Of a DNA stretch of 64,000 nucleotides, positions 50,852 through 60,159 are shown piece by piece. The stretch is from Pseudomonadota bacterium (GTDB taxonomy: Bacteria; Myxococcota_A; UBA796; SXON01): NCBI GenBank assembly GCA_030685065.1, contig JAUXQH010000054.1, positions 1-64,000 on the forward strand, read 5' to 3'. The position numbers and the translations under genes are program-made. Below the pieces are notes generated by a model that was not told where the DNA came from, ran no database searches, and saw nothing but the letters and a program-made list of their open reading frames with translations. Each line of letters opens with the position of its first letter. Position 1 is the first letter of the stretch.

Positions 50852-52243
50852 ATGCTACGTCAGACAACTCGTAAATGGGTCAAAGCCTTAGTGGCGCTTG
50901 TTGCGGTCGGCAGTACGCCCGCCGCGATTGCTGCACCCGGGGACCACATTCGCGTTGGTGAGTCTGGAGTGCTCACTCCGTCCGTGATGACGGGGTTGGA
51001 ATACCACTCCAACATCTACCTGGCCGATGGTCGGGATCAGCCGGTGTTCGGTGCGTTGGCCTGGGTGCTCAAGCCCGAGCTGGAGCTGGCCCTCGACGGA
51101 GAGAAGCTGAAGCTCGACTTTGGCGTCGGTTGGGGCCTCAAGAAGTTCTTCGACTTCCAGCCCGATGATGACATCCATCCTGACAATGCCGACCAATTTA
51201 CCAACTTCAATGCCACGTTTGGTGTGATGGCCCTGCCGAAGAGCATCGTGGGGATTCGCCTCGACGACCGCTTTGAAGTGCAAAATCAGCCAGGGGAGCT
51301 CCCCACATCAGACCTGAGCTCCCTCATGGTTCACATCTCCAACGACACCAACGGGGGGCTCACCCTCCGCCCCGGCTCGGCGTTGGAGTTTGATGTGCTC
51401 GGCAACATCGGGCTCGACCGGTACACGTTGCCCGCGGATCTGGTCGAGGGCGTCGGCGGTGAGGCCAACATCAACAACCGGACCAACTATGGGCCGGTGG
51501 TCAACGCGCGTTGGCGGTTCCTGCCGAAGACCTCGTTGACAGGCAACGCTTCGGTCAACTGGACGCGGTGGGACAACAACCTCATCGTCGCTGTGGGCCC
51601 CGAAGCTGAGGGCGTGAGCTACGGCGAGTACCTCGGCAAGCCCGACGCGCTGGCCTGGCGAACATTGTGGGGCGTTCGCGGCCAGTTCACCCCCAAGCTC
51701 GCCGCCGGCGTGGAGCTCGGGTACGGCCAGATGTACTACGACGAGGAGACCGTTCTCGAAGACGCAGGCGGGCTCGCGGGCAGCAGCCAGGAGATCGACA
51801 TCATCGGCGAGGAGAACTTCGCCCGCGATCTCACGTCCTTCAGCGAGGGCCTCCTCGTCAACGCGCAGATGGCCTACGCGCCGCTCCGGAACCACAAGGT
51901 CACCCTCGGGTACCGGAAGGACTTCCAGGACGCGTTCTTCACCAACTACGTGGCGTACAACTATCTGTTCTTGCGCTACGAAGGCCTCGTGATCACGCGG
52001 CTCGGCCTCACCGGAGAGGTCACGTACCGCATCGACTCCTTCCACGGGGAGATCGCGCGCGACGATCAGAACGTCGGCGTAAACGTAGGCGGGGCCTGGA
52101 ACTTCAACGACGCCCTCTCGGCCGGGATCTCCACCGGCTGGAACGAGCGCGCCTGCCTGGATCCGGCCTGCGAGAACGGGGCCTTCTACCCGACCCAGTA
52201 CGACGACTTCTGGGGCCAGGTAGGCGTGACGTTTACTTACTGA
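50852..52243 (+). CDS. outer-membrane beta-barrel protein of a polysaccharide export pair
   Basis: 463 residues. Signal peptide to about 28, then repeated amphipathic strands ending in aromatic residues (ELALDGEKLKLDFGVGWGL, GVELGYGQMYYDEE, ALSAGISTGWNERA) and a terminal VGVTFTY with C-terminal aromatic, the mark of a barrel inserted by Bam. Size and place just before an OPX gene match the barrels (BBP2-like; WzpX/S/B in M. xanthus) that serve as outer-membrane pores for OPX proteins lacking their own pore helix. The preceding 145-nt gap shows no strong promoter. Confidence 0.75.
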   Translation: MLRQTTRKWVKALVALVAVGSTPAAIAAPGDHIRVGESGVLTPSVMTGLEYHSNIYLADGRDQPVFGALAWVLKPELELALDGEKLKLDFGVGWGLKKFFDFQPDDDIHPDNADQFTNFNATFGVMALPKSIVGIRLDDRFEVQNQPGELPTSDLSSLMVHISNDTNGGLTLRPGSALEFDVLGNIGLDRYTLPADLVEGVGGEANINNRTNYGPVVNARWRFLPKTSLTGNASVNWTRWDNNLIVAVGPEAEGVSYGEYLGKPDALAWRTLWGVRGQFTPKLAAGVELGYGQMYYDEETVLEDAGGLAGSSQEIDIIGEENFARDLTSFSEGLLVNAQMAYAPLRNHKVTLGYRKDFQDAFFTNYVAYNYLFLRYEGLVITRLGLTGEVTYRIDSFHGEIARDDQNVGVNVGGAWNFNDALSAGISTGWNERACLDPACENGAFYPTQYDDFWGQVGVTFTY

Positions 52244-52332
52244 TCGTTTACGCCTTCGGCCTCGATCTCCCTGCGCAATATGTGTCGATGCGAAGCAGGG
52301 ATGCTATCGTAGAGCCGCTACCGGAGACGTAG

Positions 52333-53127
52333 ATGTGGTTCTGCTTGTTGACGGCCCTCGCGGCGCACGCGGCAGAGAACCGATCGGCGGACGTGTTGAC
52401 CTACCCGCTCGGGGCGGGTGACGAGGTTCGGATCGATGTGGTGGGCGAGCTCGAGATGAGCGGCGTTTTCCGCATCGGTGTCGACGGCGCCGTGGACATC
52501 CCGTACGGGGGGCGCGTGCCGGTGGCCGGTCTCACGGTTGACGAGGCGACGCGGGCCATCACCGCCCACCTGGCGAAGAACGTGCTGGCTCGGCCGCAGG
52601 TGGTCCTCGACATGGCGACCTACGGCAGTCGCATGGTGAACGTCACGGGCGGCGTGATGAAGCCGGACAGCTACGCGTTCGAGAAGGGCCACACCATGGT
52701 GAGCGACCTGCTCGTGCGGGCCGGCGGCCTCACGGACGCCAGCGCTACCCGGGCGGCGATCACCCGCGAGGTGGCTGGGGTCGTCACGAACATCCCGGTC
52801 GATCTCGAGCGCATCAACGCGGGCGATGCCGCCGCGGACCTGGAGCTCCGCGCGGGGGACAGGCTCTACGTCCCGCAGGTGGAGTCCGTTTTTGTCGACG
52901 GGCAGGTGCAGAAGCCCGGGGCCATCTCGTATCGGGACGGGATGACGATCACCCAGGCAATCACCCAGGCGGGCAGCACCCTCGGGACCGCACGGAAGAC
53001 CGCGGCGTACATCATGCGCGGCGGCGAGCGGATCCCGGTGAACCTCAAGCGCATTCAGAGCGGCGAAGAGTCCGACATCGTCCTGCGCCCGAGCGACCGC
53101 GTCTACATTCCGGAGTCGGCATTCTGA
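52333..53127 (+). CDS. polysaccharide export (OPX/Wza-type) periplasmic protein
   Basis: 264 residues; signal peptide MWFCLLTALAAHAAE. Polysaccharide-export domain about 22-105 (YPLGAGDEVRIDVVGE, GGRVPVAGLTVDEATRAI) and two SLBB beta-grasp domains (NVTGGVMKPDSYAFEKG, VFVDGQVQKPGAISYRDG). There is no lipobox and no C-terminal amphipathic helix, so it cannot form Wza's outer-membrane pore; the upstream barrel probably does. TATCGT (52305-52310) may be its -10 box. No Wzx, Wzy or Wzc gene is nearby. Confidence 0.88.
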   Translation: MWFCLLTALAAHAAENRSADVLTYPLGAGDEVRIDVVGELEMSGVFRIGVDGAVDIPYGGRVPVAGLTVDEATRAITAHLAKNVLARPQVVLDMATYGSRMVNVTGGVMKPDSYAFEKGHTMVSDLLVRAGGLTDASATRAAITREVAGVVTNIPVDLERINAGDAAADLELRAGDRLYVPQVESVFVDGQVQKPGAISYRDGMTITQAITQAGSTLGTARKTAAYIMRGGERIPVNLKRIQSGEESDIVLRPSDRVYIPESAF

Positions 53128-53173
53128 AGGGATGCTTGCGCCCCGGATCCTCGGGCCCGGGTCAGCAGCGGGA

Positions 53174-53202
53174 GTGACGTGTCAAGAGGAAAGGGGTACC
53201 AT
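53174..53202 (+). promoter_or_regulatory. candidate ftsK promoter
   Basis: GTGACG (53174-53179) and TACCAT (53197-53202) with 17-nt spacing, each four of six matches, 18 nt before the ftsK ATG. Weak on its own. Confidence 0.35.
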
Positions 53203-53219
53203 GGCGCGGACGAGGCTCC

Positions 53220-56200
53220 ATGGCACGCGTTCGAAACACCCCTTCTTCCGGTAGTGAGCGAGGGATCGAAACCTCGGCGAAGGCCGCAGCAAGCCTCCCC
53301 GCGCCCCGCCCGCGTGCCACTGGCAGCTCGAAGCGGAAGCCGCAGACCGCCACGGGGCCCTCCTTCGCCTCGGCGCTGACGACGGGGGCGGGGCGACAGG
53401 TGCTTCTCCTGGTCGGGCTGGCCATGTGCGTCTTCACCGTCGTGGCGCTGGGGAGCTACGACTCGCACGACGACTCGTTCTCGGTGGCCGGCACCAGCCA
53501 GACGGTCAACATTGTCGGCCCCGCCGGCGCCCACCTCGCCGACTTCCTGCTTCAGGCGTTCGGGTACGCAGCGTGGAGCGTGCTGGTGGTCGGTGCAGGG
53601 TTGGCGCTACGCCTCGCTGGGCGGCGAGTGGGCGGATGGTTCAGCTTGTTCGTGGCGGCCGGAGGCTTCCTCCTGTCGGCGGCAGGGCTTTCCCTTGCCC
53701 TCACGGAGTTCGTGGGGGCCGCCGCACACTTTCCGCCCGGAGGGATTGTCGGCCTCCTGATCTCGGACGCGATCGCCTCCCGCCTCGGACGCGTCGGTGC
53801 CGGGCTCGTCGTCGCGACCGGGCTCCTCGCCACCGCCACCGTCTTGTTTCGCATCAACTGGCAGCCGCTCGCCGAGCGCGCGGTCGATCGGGTACAGCGC
53901 GGCACCCCCGCCGCCGTTCGTGGCGTCGGCGCCCTCGGGATGAGCGCGGTTCGCGCGTCCCTCCGCGTCGGCGGCGCCGGTCTGGACGTCTTTCGGGACC
54001 GCATGCAGGGGGGCGAGGAGCCCGAGGACGACGGAGACCTCGGGGATGACGGGATCGAGATCGGGCACCCGGCGAGCACCTCGTCGGTTCGGGAGGCTCC
54101 CGAAGCGAGCCAGCCGGCGCCAGCACCGCTCGTTCGCCGCGCTCCCGAGCCTCCGGCGCAGCGGGCCGCGGACATGCGTCGTGTGCCCGAGTCTCTGCCC
54201 GACCCCGGGCCCGAGCTCCCGAGCGTATGGTCTGCCAGGAAGGCGCCGCCGTCGCCCCCCGTGCTGGTGACCACCGGAGATCCCGATCGCGACGTCCCCA
54301 CCCAGGTGGCCGGGCGCACGCTCGTCGAGGTGGAGTGGGAGTCGACCAGCACGGGTAGAGCCAGCGCCGGCCGCCGAGCAGAGCCGGCGTCGAGCCCTCC
54401 CAACCTCGGACTCCCCGCGCATCTGCGTGGTGGCCTGCCGGCCCCGGTCACCCGTTCCGTCCCGTCCCAGGACGAGGGCCGAGCCGCGGCGAGCACTGTT
54501 CCCCCCTTGCGTTCGCCAGAGGTCGAGTGGGCCAAGCCTCACGACGAACCGCCTGTGGTGCGACGGGTGGGGGAGGGGAGCCCGACGCCGTCACGCCCCG
54601 AGAGCCGCCCGGAGGGCCGGGCGGACGCCGGAGAGCTGCGCGCTCCGATCCTGTTCCGCGAGGACCCCGAGCCAGCCTCGCTGCCCCCCCGTGACTCGGC
54701 GCCAGCGGCTCGCGCGCCCGCCCTACCCGCGCCGCGCGTGCCCGCCCCGATCGAGTGGGCCGATCCCCCTTCCGTGGCGGATGACGCCCCGCTGGACGAG
54801 GACCTGGAGGACGCGCCGGAGGACCGACGCCACGCCACAGTCGAGGAGGACGAGGCCCTCCCGTTCGTGGTGCCCGAGCCCATCCGCATTCCTGCTCCCG
54901 AACGGGTCATCGCGGGCTCCGGCACCGCGAGGATTGCCCCGACCGGGAGGCGCCCGCGCCCGTCGGGTGACGGCGTGACCGTGCTTCCCGGCAACCTCCG
55001 GAGCGGCGGCGCGGGTGACGACGGCCGCGCGGTTCGGGCGACCTCCACGCCGTACCAGCTCCCTCCGCTCTCGCTCCTCGACGATCACCCCCCGGTCATC
55101 GGTGGCACCGACGAGGGCGTCCTTCACGCGATGGCGCGTCGGCTCACCGACACGCTGAGCGAGTTCGGGGTGGACGGGCGGGTCACCGCCATCCGCCCCG
55201 GCCCCGTCATCACGATGTTCGAGTACGAGCCCGCCGCCGGGGTGAAGCTCTCACGCATCGCCAACCTCTCGGACAACCTGAAGATGGCCCTCAAGGCCAT
55301 CTCCGTCCGCATCGTCGCGCCGATCCCCGGCCGTGGCTGCGTCGGCATCGAGATCCCGAACGAGAAGCGCCAGACGGTCTGGGCACGCGACGTCTTCGCG
55401 TCCGCCGAGTTCACGAAGGGCGGGCATACCCTCCCGATGATCCTCGGCAAGGACACCGAGGGGCGCCCCTTCGTCACGGATCTCGCGAAAATGCCGCACC
55501 TGCTGGTGGGCGGCACGACGGGCTCGGGGAAGAGCGTCGGCGTCAACGCCATGCTGGTGAGCATGCTCTACATGCGGACGCCCGAAGAGCTTCGGATGAT
55601 CTTGATCGATCCGAAGATGCTCGAGTTCGCGCTGTACGAGGACATCCCGCACCTGCTGCATCCCGTCGTGACCGAGCCCAAGTTCGCCTCCGCCGTGCTC
55701 AAGTGGGCGTGCACGGAGATGGACGAGCGGTACAAGATCATGGCGCGCTGGCAGACGCGTCACATCGACACCTACAACCAGAAGGTGGAGAAGGAACTTC
55801 AGGACTGGACCCAGGAAAAGGCACGGTCCTATGCTCCGAAGGACTGGCCCGACGGAGAGCTGCTCCCGATCCCCAAGAAGTTCCCCTTCATCGTCATCGT
55901 CATCGACGAGCTGGCGGACCTCATGATGGTGGCCTCCAGCGACGTGGAGGCGAGCATCGCCCGCATCGTGGCGAAGGCCCGCGCGGCGGGGATCCACCTC
56001 ATCGTGGCGACCCAGACTCCGCGGCGGGACGTGATCACCGGTCTCATCAAGGCGAATATGCCGGCGAGCCTCGCGTATCAGGTCCGTAGCGGGCTCGACA
56101 GCCGCGTGATCCTCGACCAGAACGGCGCCGAGACCCTGCTCGGCAAGGGCGACTTGTTGTTCCTCCGTCCCGGCACGTCCGACCTCGTCCGCATTCACGC

Positions 56201-56519
56201 GCCCTTCCTCTCGGAGGACGAGGTGCATCGGGTGGGGGACTTCCTCCGGGCGCAGGGCGCCCCGAAGTACGATCTGCGGATCTCCGCCACCGAAGAAGGC
56301 GACGACAGCGATCAGCCCCCGGTCGAGTTCGACGAGAAGTACGACGAGGCGGTCGAGATGGCGATCTCGAAGGGCAAGATCTCGACCTCGATGCTCCAGC
56401 GGCACCTCGGGATCGGCTACAACCGCGCCGCCAACATCGTCGAGACCATGGAACGCGAAGGCGTAGTTGGGCCCGCGGACGGCGCACGCCCCCGTGAAGT
56501 GCTGGTCGGACAACTATAG
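53220..56519 (+). CDS. ftsK: DNA translocase FtsK/SpoIIIE
   Basis: 1099 residues. About four membrane helices within 60-215, then a disordered Pro/Arg/Glu-rich linker of roughly 400 residues, a RecA-like motor with Walker A GGTTGSGKS (764-772) and Walker B IVIVIDELADLM, and a C-terminal winged-helix gamma domain (AISKGKISTSMLQRHLGIGY) that reads KOPS-like sites. Pumps chromosome dimers through the closing septum. lolA follows as in many proteobacteria. Confidence 0.95.
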   Translation: MARVRNTPSSGSERGIETSAKAAASLPAPRPRATGSSKRKPQTATGPSFASALTTGAGRQVLLLVGLAMCVFTVVALGSYDSHDDSFSVAGTSQTVNIVGPAGAHLADFLLQAFGYAAWSVLVVGAGLALRLAGRRVGGWFSLFVAAGGFLLSAAGLSLALTEFVGAAAHFPPGGIVGLLISDAIASRLGRVGAGLVVATGLLATATVLFRINWQPLAERAVDRVQRGTPAAVRGVGALGMSAVRASLRVGGAGLDVFRDRMQGGEEPEDDGDLGDDGIEIGHPASTSSVREAPEASQPAPAPLVRRAPEPPAQRAADMRRVPESLPDPGPELPSVWSARKAPPSPPVLVTTGDPDRDVPTQVAGRTLVEVEWESTSTGRASAGRRAEPASSPPNLGLPAHLRGGLPAPVTRSVPSQDEGRAAASTVPPLRSPEVEWAKPHDEPPVVRRVGEGSPTPSRPESRPEGRADAGELRAPILFREDPEPASLPPRDSAPAARAPALPAPRVPAPIEWADPPSVADDAPLDEDLEDAPEDRRHATVEEDEALPFVVPEPIRIPAPERVIAGSGTARIAPTGRRPRPSGDGVTVLPGNLRSGGAGDDGRAVRATSTPYQLPPLSLLDDHPPVIGGTDEGVLHAMARRLTDTLSEFGVDGRVTAIRPGPVITMFEYEPAAGVKLSRIANLSDNLKMALKAISVRIVAPIPGRGCVGIEIPNEKRQTVWARDVFASAEFTKGGHTLPMILGKDTEGRPFVTDLAKMPHLLVGGTTGSGKSVGVNAMLVSMLYMRTPEELRMILIDPKMLEFALYEDIPHLLHPVVTEPKFASAVLKWACTEMDERYKIMARWQTRHIDTYNQKVEKELQDWTQEKARSYAPKDWPDGELLPIPKKFPFIVIVIDELADLMMVASSDVEASIARIVAKARAAGIHLIVATQTPRRDVITGLIKANMPASLAYQVRSGLDSRVILDQNGAETLLGKGDLLFLRPGTSDLVRIHAPFLSEDEVHRVGDFLRAQGAPKYDLRISATEEGDDSDQPPVEFDEKYDEAVEMAISKGKISTSMLQRHLGIGYNRAANIVETMEREGVVGPADGARPREVLVGQL

Positions 56520-56537
56520 ATTCGGCCCGTCGGTCGG

Positions 56538-56568
56538 AAGCACCAATCCGCACGTGGGGTTGGTGCTT
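56538..56568 (+). terminator. hairpin between ftsK and lolA
   Basis: AAGCACCAA (56538-56546) pairs with TTGGTGCTT (56560-56568), and three further pairs extend the stem to 12 bp around a 7-nt loop. It begins 19 nt after the ftsK stop; no T-run follows. A terminator or attenuator is likely. Confidence 0.5.
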
Positions 56569-56631
56569 GGAACCGCTGTTGCGATGCATCGGGGACCGCG
56601 GTAGATGCCGGGTCCCGAAGAGAGGGTTCCT

Positions 56632-57330
56632 GTGAGTATCTACAAGAAGTTCACGACCTTGCTCCTCGGATTGGCGCTCACGGCGCCCCTCGGATGGGCC
56701 AACCCCACGGCCAGCCCGCCGCCCGCCGCCAACCAGGTCACGGCTCCCGTCACGCTCTCCGAGGTGATCAGCGCCGTCGAGCAGACGTACGGCACCGCCA
56801 CGAGCATCCGGGCCGAGTTCGTACAGGTCGACCGCAGCAAGGCGATGGGGACCGAAGTGCGCCAGCGCGGCAAGATCGCGCTCGAGCGCCCGCGAAAGAT
56901 GCGGGTCGACATGGGCTTCCCGGTCACGCACACCTACGTGAGCGACGGCAAGACCATGTCGATCTACGTCGCCAAGGACAAGCAGGTCACGATGATGCCG
57001 GAGCTCGACGGCGGCGCCGGGATGGGCGTGCTGCTCGAAGACCTGGGCAAGCTGAGCGAGCTCTTCAACGTGACGCTGCTCCCCGAGAAGCCGGGCAAGC
57101 CCTCGATCACGGTGCAGCTCGTACCGAAGCAGCCCGGCGCGTTCAAGTCGCTTCTGCTCACCCTGAGCAAGCAGAAGTACGTGCTGCAGGACCTCGTGCT
57201 GGTCAACCAGCTCGACGACGTGACAGAGATGAATTTCACCGCCGTGCGCATGAACCAGGACATTCCTGACGCTGAGTTCACGTTCGTGGCGCCTCCGGGC
57301 GTCAAGGTGGTCAAGACCGGGGCAATGTAA
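56632..57330 (+). CDS. lolA: LolA-like outer-membrane lipoprotein carrier
   Basis: 232 residues from GTG 56632, preceded by GAGAGG and opening a clean signal peptide (MSIYKKFTTLLLGLALTAPLGWA); the longer frame adds nine residues of no use. The pattern SIRAEFVQVDRSKAMGTEVRQRGKIALERPRKMR and VSDGKTMSIYVAKDKQV is the LolA/LppX strand order (short pieces quoted from the fold). It shuttles lipoproteins across the periplasm, which fits the many lipoproteins here. Confidence 0.85.
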   Translation: MSIYKKFTTLLLGLALTAPLGWANPTASPPPAANQVTAPVTLSEVISAVEQTYGTATSIRAEFVQVDRSKAMGTEVRQRGKIALERPRKMRVDMGFPVTHTYVSDGKTMSIYVAKDKQVTMMPELDGGAGMGVLLEDLGKLSELFNVTLLPEKPGKPSITVQLVPKQPGAFKSLLLTLSKQKYVLQDLVLVNQLDDVTEMNFTAVRMNQDIPDAEFTFVAPPGVKVVKTGAM

Positions 57331-57334
57331 GAAC

Positions 57335-58681
57335 ATGGAACGCGTACATCTGATCAGCCTTGGCTGCCCCAAGAACCGGGTCGACTCCGAGGTCATGGTC
57401 GGGAAGCTCCAGTCCGGACCCTTCGAGCTCGTCGACGATCCCGCCCTGGCCGACGTGATCGTGGTGAACACCTGCTCGTTCATCCAGCCGGCGACAGAAG
57501 AGAGCATCGACACGGTGCTCGAGATGGCCGGGCACAAGCGCGCGGGGACCTGCAAGAAGCTCGTCGTCACCGGGTGCATGGTCCAGCGCTTCGGCCGCTC
57601 GTTGGAGGACGAGCTCCCGGAGGTGGATCACTTCCTCGGGACGGGCGAGTACCACCGCATCGACGAAGTGCTCCTCGCGCGCGAGGGGCAGGTTCCGCGC
57701 TCCTTCATCGACACGCCGCTCTACATCCATGACGAGCTGTCGCCCCGGATCAATTCGTGGCTGCCGCATTCGGCGTACCTCAAGATTTCGGAAGGCTGCG
57801 ACCACCGCTGCGCGTTCTGCATCATCCCCACGCTCCGAGGCAAGATGCGCTCGCGCACGGTCGCGTCGCTCGTGTCGGAGGCGCGCCGCCTCGCTGAACA
57901 AGGCGTGGTCGAGATCAACCTCGTTTCGCAGGACTCCACGGCCTACGGGCGCGACCTGAACAACGGCGCGGATCTCGGCGCCTTGCTCCGGGCGCTGGCC
58001 AAGGTCGACGGGATTCGCTGGATCCGGCTCCATTACGCCTACCCGATCGGCCTCCCCGAGAGCCTCCTCCGGGCGATCGCCGAGGAAGAGAAGGTGGTCC
58101 CGTACCTCGACATGCCGCTGCAGCACGCGAGCGGCCCGATGTTGAAGTCGATGCGCCGCGGCGTCACGCGGGAAGGCCAGGAGCGGATCCTCGAGCGGGT
58201 GCGTCGGTTTGTGCCCGACATTGCGATCCGGACCACCTTCATCGTCGGTTTTCCGGGCGAGACCGATACGGACTTCGCGGTCCTTCGCGATTTCGTCGGC
58301 AGCCAGGGCTTCGAGCGCGTCGGGGTCTTCACCTATTTCCAGGAGGACGGCACCCCCGCGGCGCTCCTCCCCGGGCAGGTGGAGGAGAAGGTGAAGTTGG
58401 CTCGGCAGAAGGAGCTGATGAAGCTCCAGTCGGACATCAGCCGCCGCAAGCACAAGGCCCTGGTCGGGAAGGAGCTCACCGTCCTCGTCGACGGCCCGAG
58501 CAAGGAGAGCGAGCTGGTGCTGGTCGGCAGGCTCGCGACGCAGGCGCCGGACGTCGACGGGCTGGTGTACCTCTCCGAGGTGGGTCCCGAGGTGCGGGCC
58601 GGCCAGCTTCGCAAGGTGCGCATCACGCGCGCCGCGCCCCACGATCTCGTGGGCGACGTGCTCGAGGGGCCCCCCCTCTGA
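57335..58681 (+). CDS. rimO: ribosomal protein S12 methylthiotransferase RimO
   Basis: 448 residues. N-terminal MTTase domain with three cluster Cys (SLGCPKN, NTCSF, TGCMVQRF), radical SAM domain with CDHRCAFC and the RGKMRSR stretch, and a C-terminal TRAM domain (about 380-448). It methylthiolates an aspartate of ribosomal protein S12. Four nt after lolA, so co-transcribed. Confidence 0.95.
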   Translation: MERVHLISLGCPKNRVDSEVMVGKLQSGPFELVDDPALADVIVVNTCSFIQPATEESIDTVLEMAGHKRAGTCKKLVVTGCMVQRFGRSLEDELPEVDHFLGTGEYHRIDEVLLAREGQVPRSFIDTPLYIHDELSPRINSWLPHSAYLKISEGCDHRCAFCIIPTLRGKMRSRTVASLVSEARRLAEQGVVEINLVSQDSTAYGRDLNNGADLGALLRALAKVDGIRWIRLHYAYPIGLPESLLRAIAEEEKVVPYLDMPLQHASGPMLKSMRRGVTREGQERILERVRRFVPDIAIRTTFIVGFPGETDTDFAVLRDFVGSQGFERVGVFTYFQEDGTPAALLPGQVEEKVKLARQKELMKLQSDISRRKHKALVGKELTVLVDGPSKESELVLVGRLATQAPDVDGLVYLSEVGPEVRAGQLRKVRITRAAPHDLVGDVLEGPPL

Positions 58682-59022
58682 CCGAATCCGGCCGCGCCGG
58701 ACATCCGGCCGCGCCGAGTCGTCGCGCCTTTTGGAGGCAGACGGCGAAGGCGCTCACAGCGGCTTGACATCGCGAAATCCTGGGGCGAAACCCGGGGCTT
58801 CCGCGACCGAGAGGTAGGCGGTCCAACCGTCCCGGCGGCGTTGGTAAGCCTACGTCGAGCGATGTGATAAGCTCACTGCGCATTCCGGGTTGGCCGGGCG
58901 CCGCGTTACCATCCCATCGGTCGTCGCATCAACCGGCTCCTCGCTCTTCCAAGGCAGGGAGTCCCGCCCCCCACTCACTCGGCTCACGCGCATCGCAGCG
59001 TAGACACACGGACGGAGACTTT
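58682..59022 (+). other. intergenic region before the second TolQRR set
   Basis: 341 bases without a gene. It has TTGACA (58764-58769) with no acceptable -10 partner, a 6-bp hairpin (CCTGGG, 6-nt loop, CCCGGG at about 58780-58797), and TTGGTA (58841-58846) with GATAAG (58866-58871) at 19 nt, which could start a 145-nt leader. GGAG lies 8 nt before ATG 59023. None of these promoters is convincing. Confidence 0.4.
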
Positions 59023-59694
59023 ATGGACGGAGTACTGTTGTTCTTCCACGAGGGTGGAGAATTCATGTTGATCAACCTCGTCATGGTGGTGATCTCCCTG
59101 GCGGTGGTCATCGAGAGGTTCTTCTCGCTCTTCGCCCGGTACCGCATGAACGAGAAGCCGTTCGTGGCGGCCGTCGATCGCAATCTCCAGGCAGGCAACA
59201 TCGAAGCCGCGGCCAAGGTCTGCGCCTCCGCGCCCGAGCGCGCCCTCTCCCGGGCCACGCGCAGCCTCCTCAAGCTGATGCGTAATGGCTATGAAAGTCC
59301 GCTCATGGCCGTCGAAGAGGCCATGCTCGAAGTGCGCCCCCTCGTGATGGCGCGGGTCAACTGGCTGTGGGCCATCGCCAATATCGCGACGCTCGTTGGG
59401 CTGGTCGGCACCATCTTCGGTCTGATCAAGGCCTTCAAGGCCACCGCCGCGGTCCAGCAGGACCAGAAGGCCGCCGCGCTCGCTCGCGGCATCTCCGAGG
59501 CGATGAACAACACCGCCTTCGGCCTGTCGATCGCCGTGTTCTGCATCGCCGCGCACCTGGTCCTCAACAACCAGGCGACCAAGACCGTAGAGCGTGCGGA
59601 GCACGCCCTCTTCCACTTCGTCAATGTGCACGCCCAGTGGCGGAAGGGCTACAAGCCCCCCGAGACCGGTGCGCAGGCGCAGGGAGCGCGCTGA
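59023..59694 (+). CDS. TolQ/ExbB/MotA-family proton channel protein (second copy)
   Basis: 223 residues, GGAG before ATG 59023. Helices about 14-33 (MLINLVMVVISLAVVIERF), 115-137 (IANIATLVGLVGTIFGLIKAF) and 165-185 (AFGLSIAVFCIAAHLVL). The LVGTIFGLI motif is the TolQ core. It heads a compact TolQ-TolR-TolR set separate from the Glt-like operon, as aglRQS is separate from glt clusters in M. xanthus. It could power gliding-like or Tol-like work. Confidence 0.92.
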   Translation: MDGVLLFFHEGGEFMLINLVMVVISLAVVIERFFSLFARYRMNEKPFVAAVDRNLQAGNIEAAAKVCASAPERALSRATRSLLKLMRNGYESPLMAVEEAMLEVRPLVMARVNWLWAIANIATLVGLVGTIFGLIKAFKATAAVQQDQKAAALARGISEAMNNTAFGLSIAVFCIAAHLVLNNQATKTVERAEHALFHFVNVHAQWRKGYKPPETGAQAQGAR

Positions 59695-59697
59695 CCC

Positions 59698-60159
59698 ATG
59701 GCTGGTGGAGGCGGCGAGCAAGACCTGAACCTGGTGCCCTACATGGACATCATGGTCAATCTCATCATGTTCATGCTCGTGGTGACGGCCTACATCATCG
59801 AGCTGCGGCAGGCGCCCGTTCTGGCACCATCGTACGTGTCCGGGCCCAACGACGGAGCGAGTGAGAAGCCGAAGCCCTACCTCACGGTGGCCATCGGCAC
59901 CAAGGGCTTCGCGGTCCTCGGCAGCGGCGGCGACGTCCCTGGCGTGGAGCTCAACAGGCAGGGGGGTAAGTATCCGCTCGAGGAGCTCACCCAACTGCTT
60001 CGGAACTACAAGTCCCAGTACGTACTGGCCGAGAACATGGTCCTCACCGCGGACGGAAGTGTGCCCTACTCCGACCTCATCGCCACGATGGACGCCGCCC
60101 GGACGGACGCCAGCGGACCCTTGTTCCCTGGTGTCACCCTGGGCCTGGCGGTCCAATGA
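59698..60159 (+). CDS. TolR/ExbD-family protein (second set, first copy)
   Basis: 153 residues, 3 nt after the TolQ gene. Membrane helix about 12-34 with the conserved Asp17 (VPYMDIMVNLIMFML); periplasmic ExbD domain with YLTVAIGTKGFAVLG and VPYSDLIATMDAA. Its stop overlaps the next TolR start (ATGA), implying matched amounts of the two. Confidence 0.9.
   Translation: MAGGGGEQDLNLVPYMDIMVNLIMFMLVVTAYIIELRQAPVLAPSYVSGPNDGASEKPKPYLTVAIGTKGFAVLGSGGDVPGVELNRQGGKYPLEELTQLLRNYKSQYVLAENMVLTADGSVPYSDLIATMDAARTDASGPLFPGVTLGLAVQ

Noticed and set aside
58764..58792. TTGACA as promoter of the second TolQRR set
   Set aside because: No -10-like hexamer 15-19 nt downstream.
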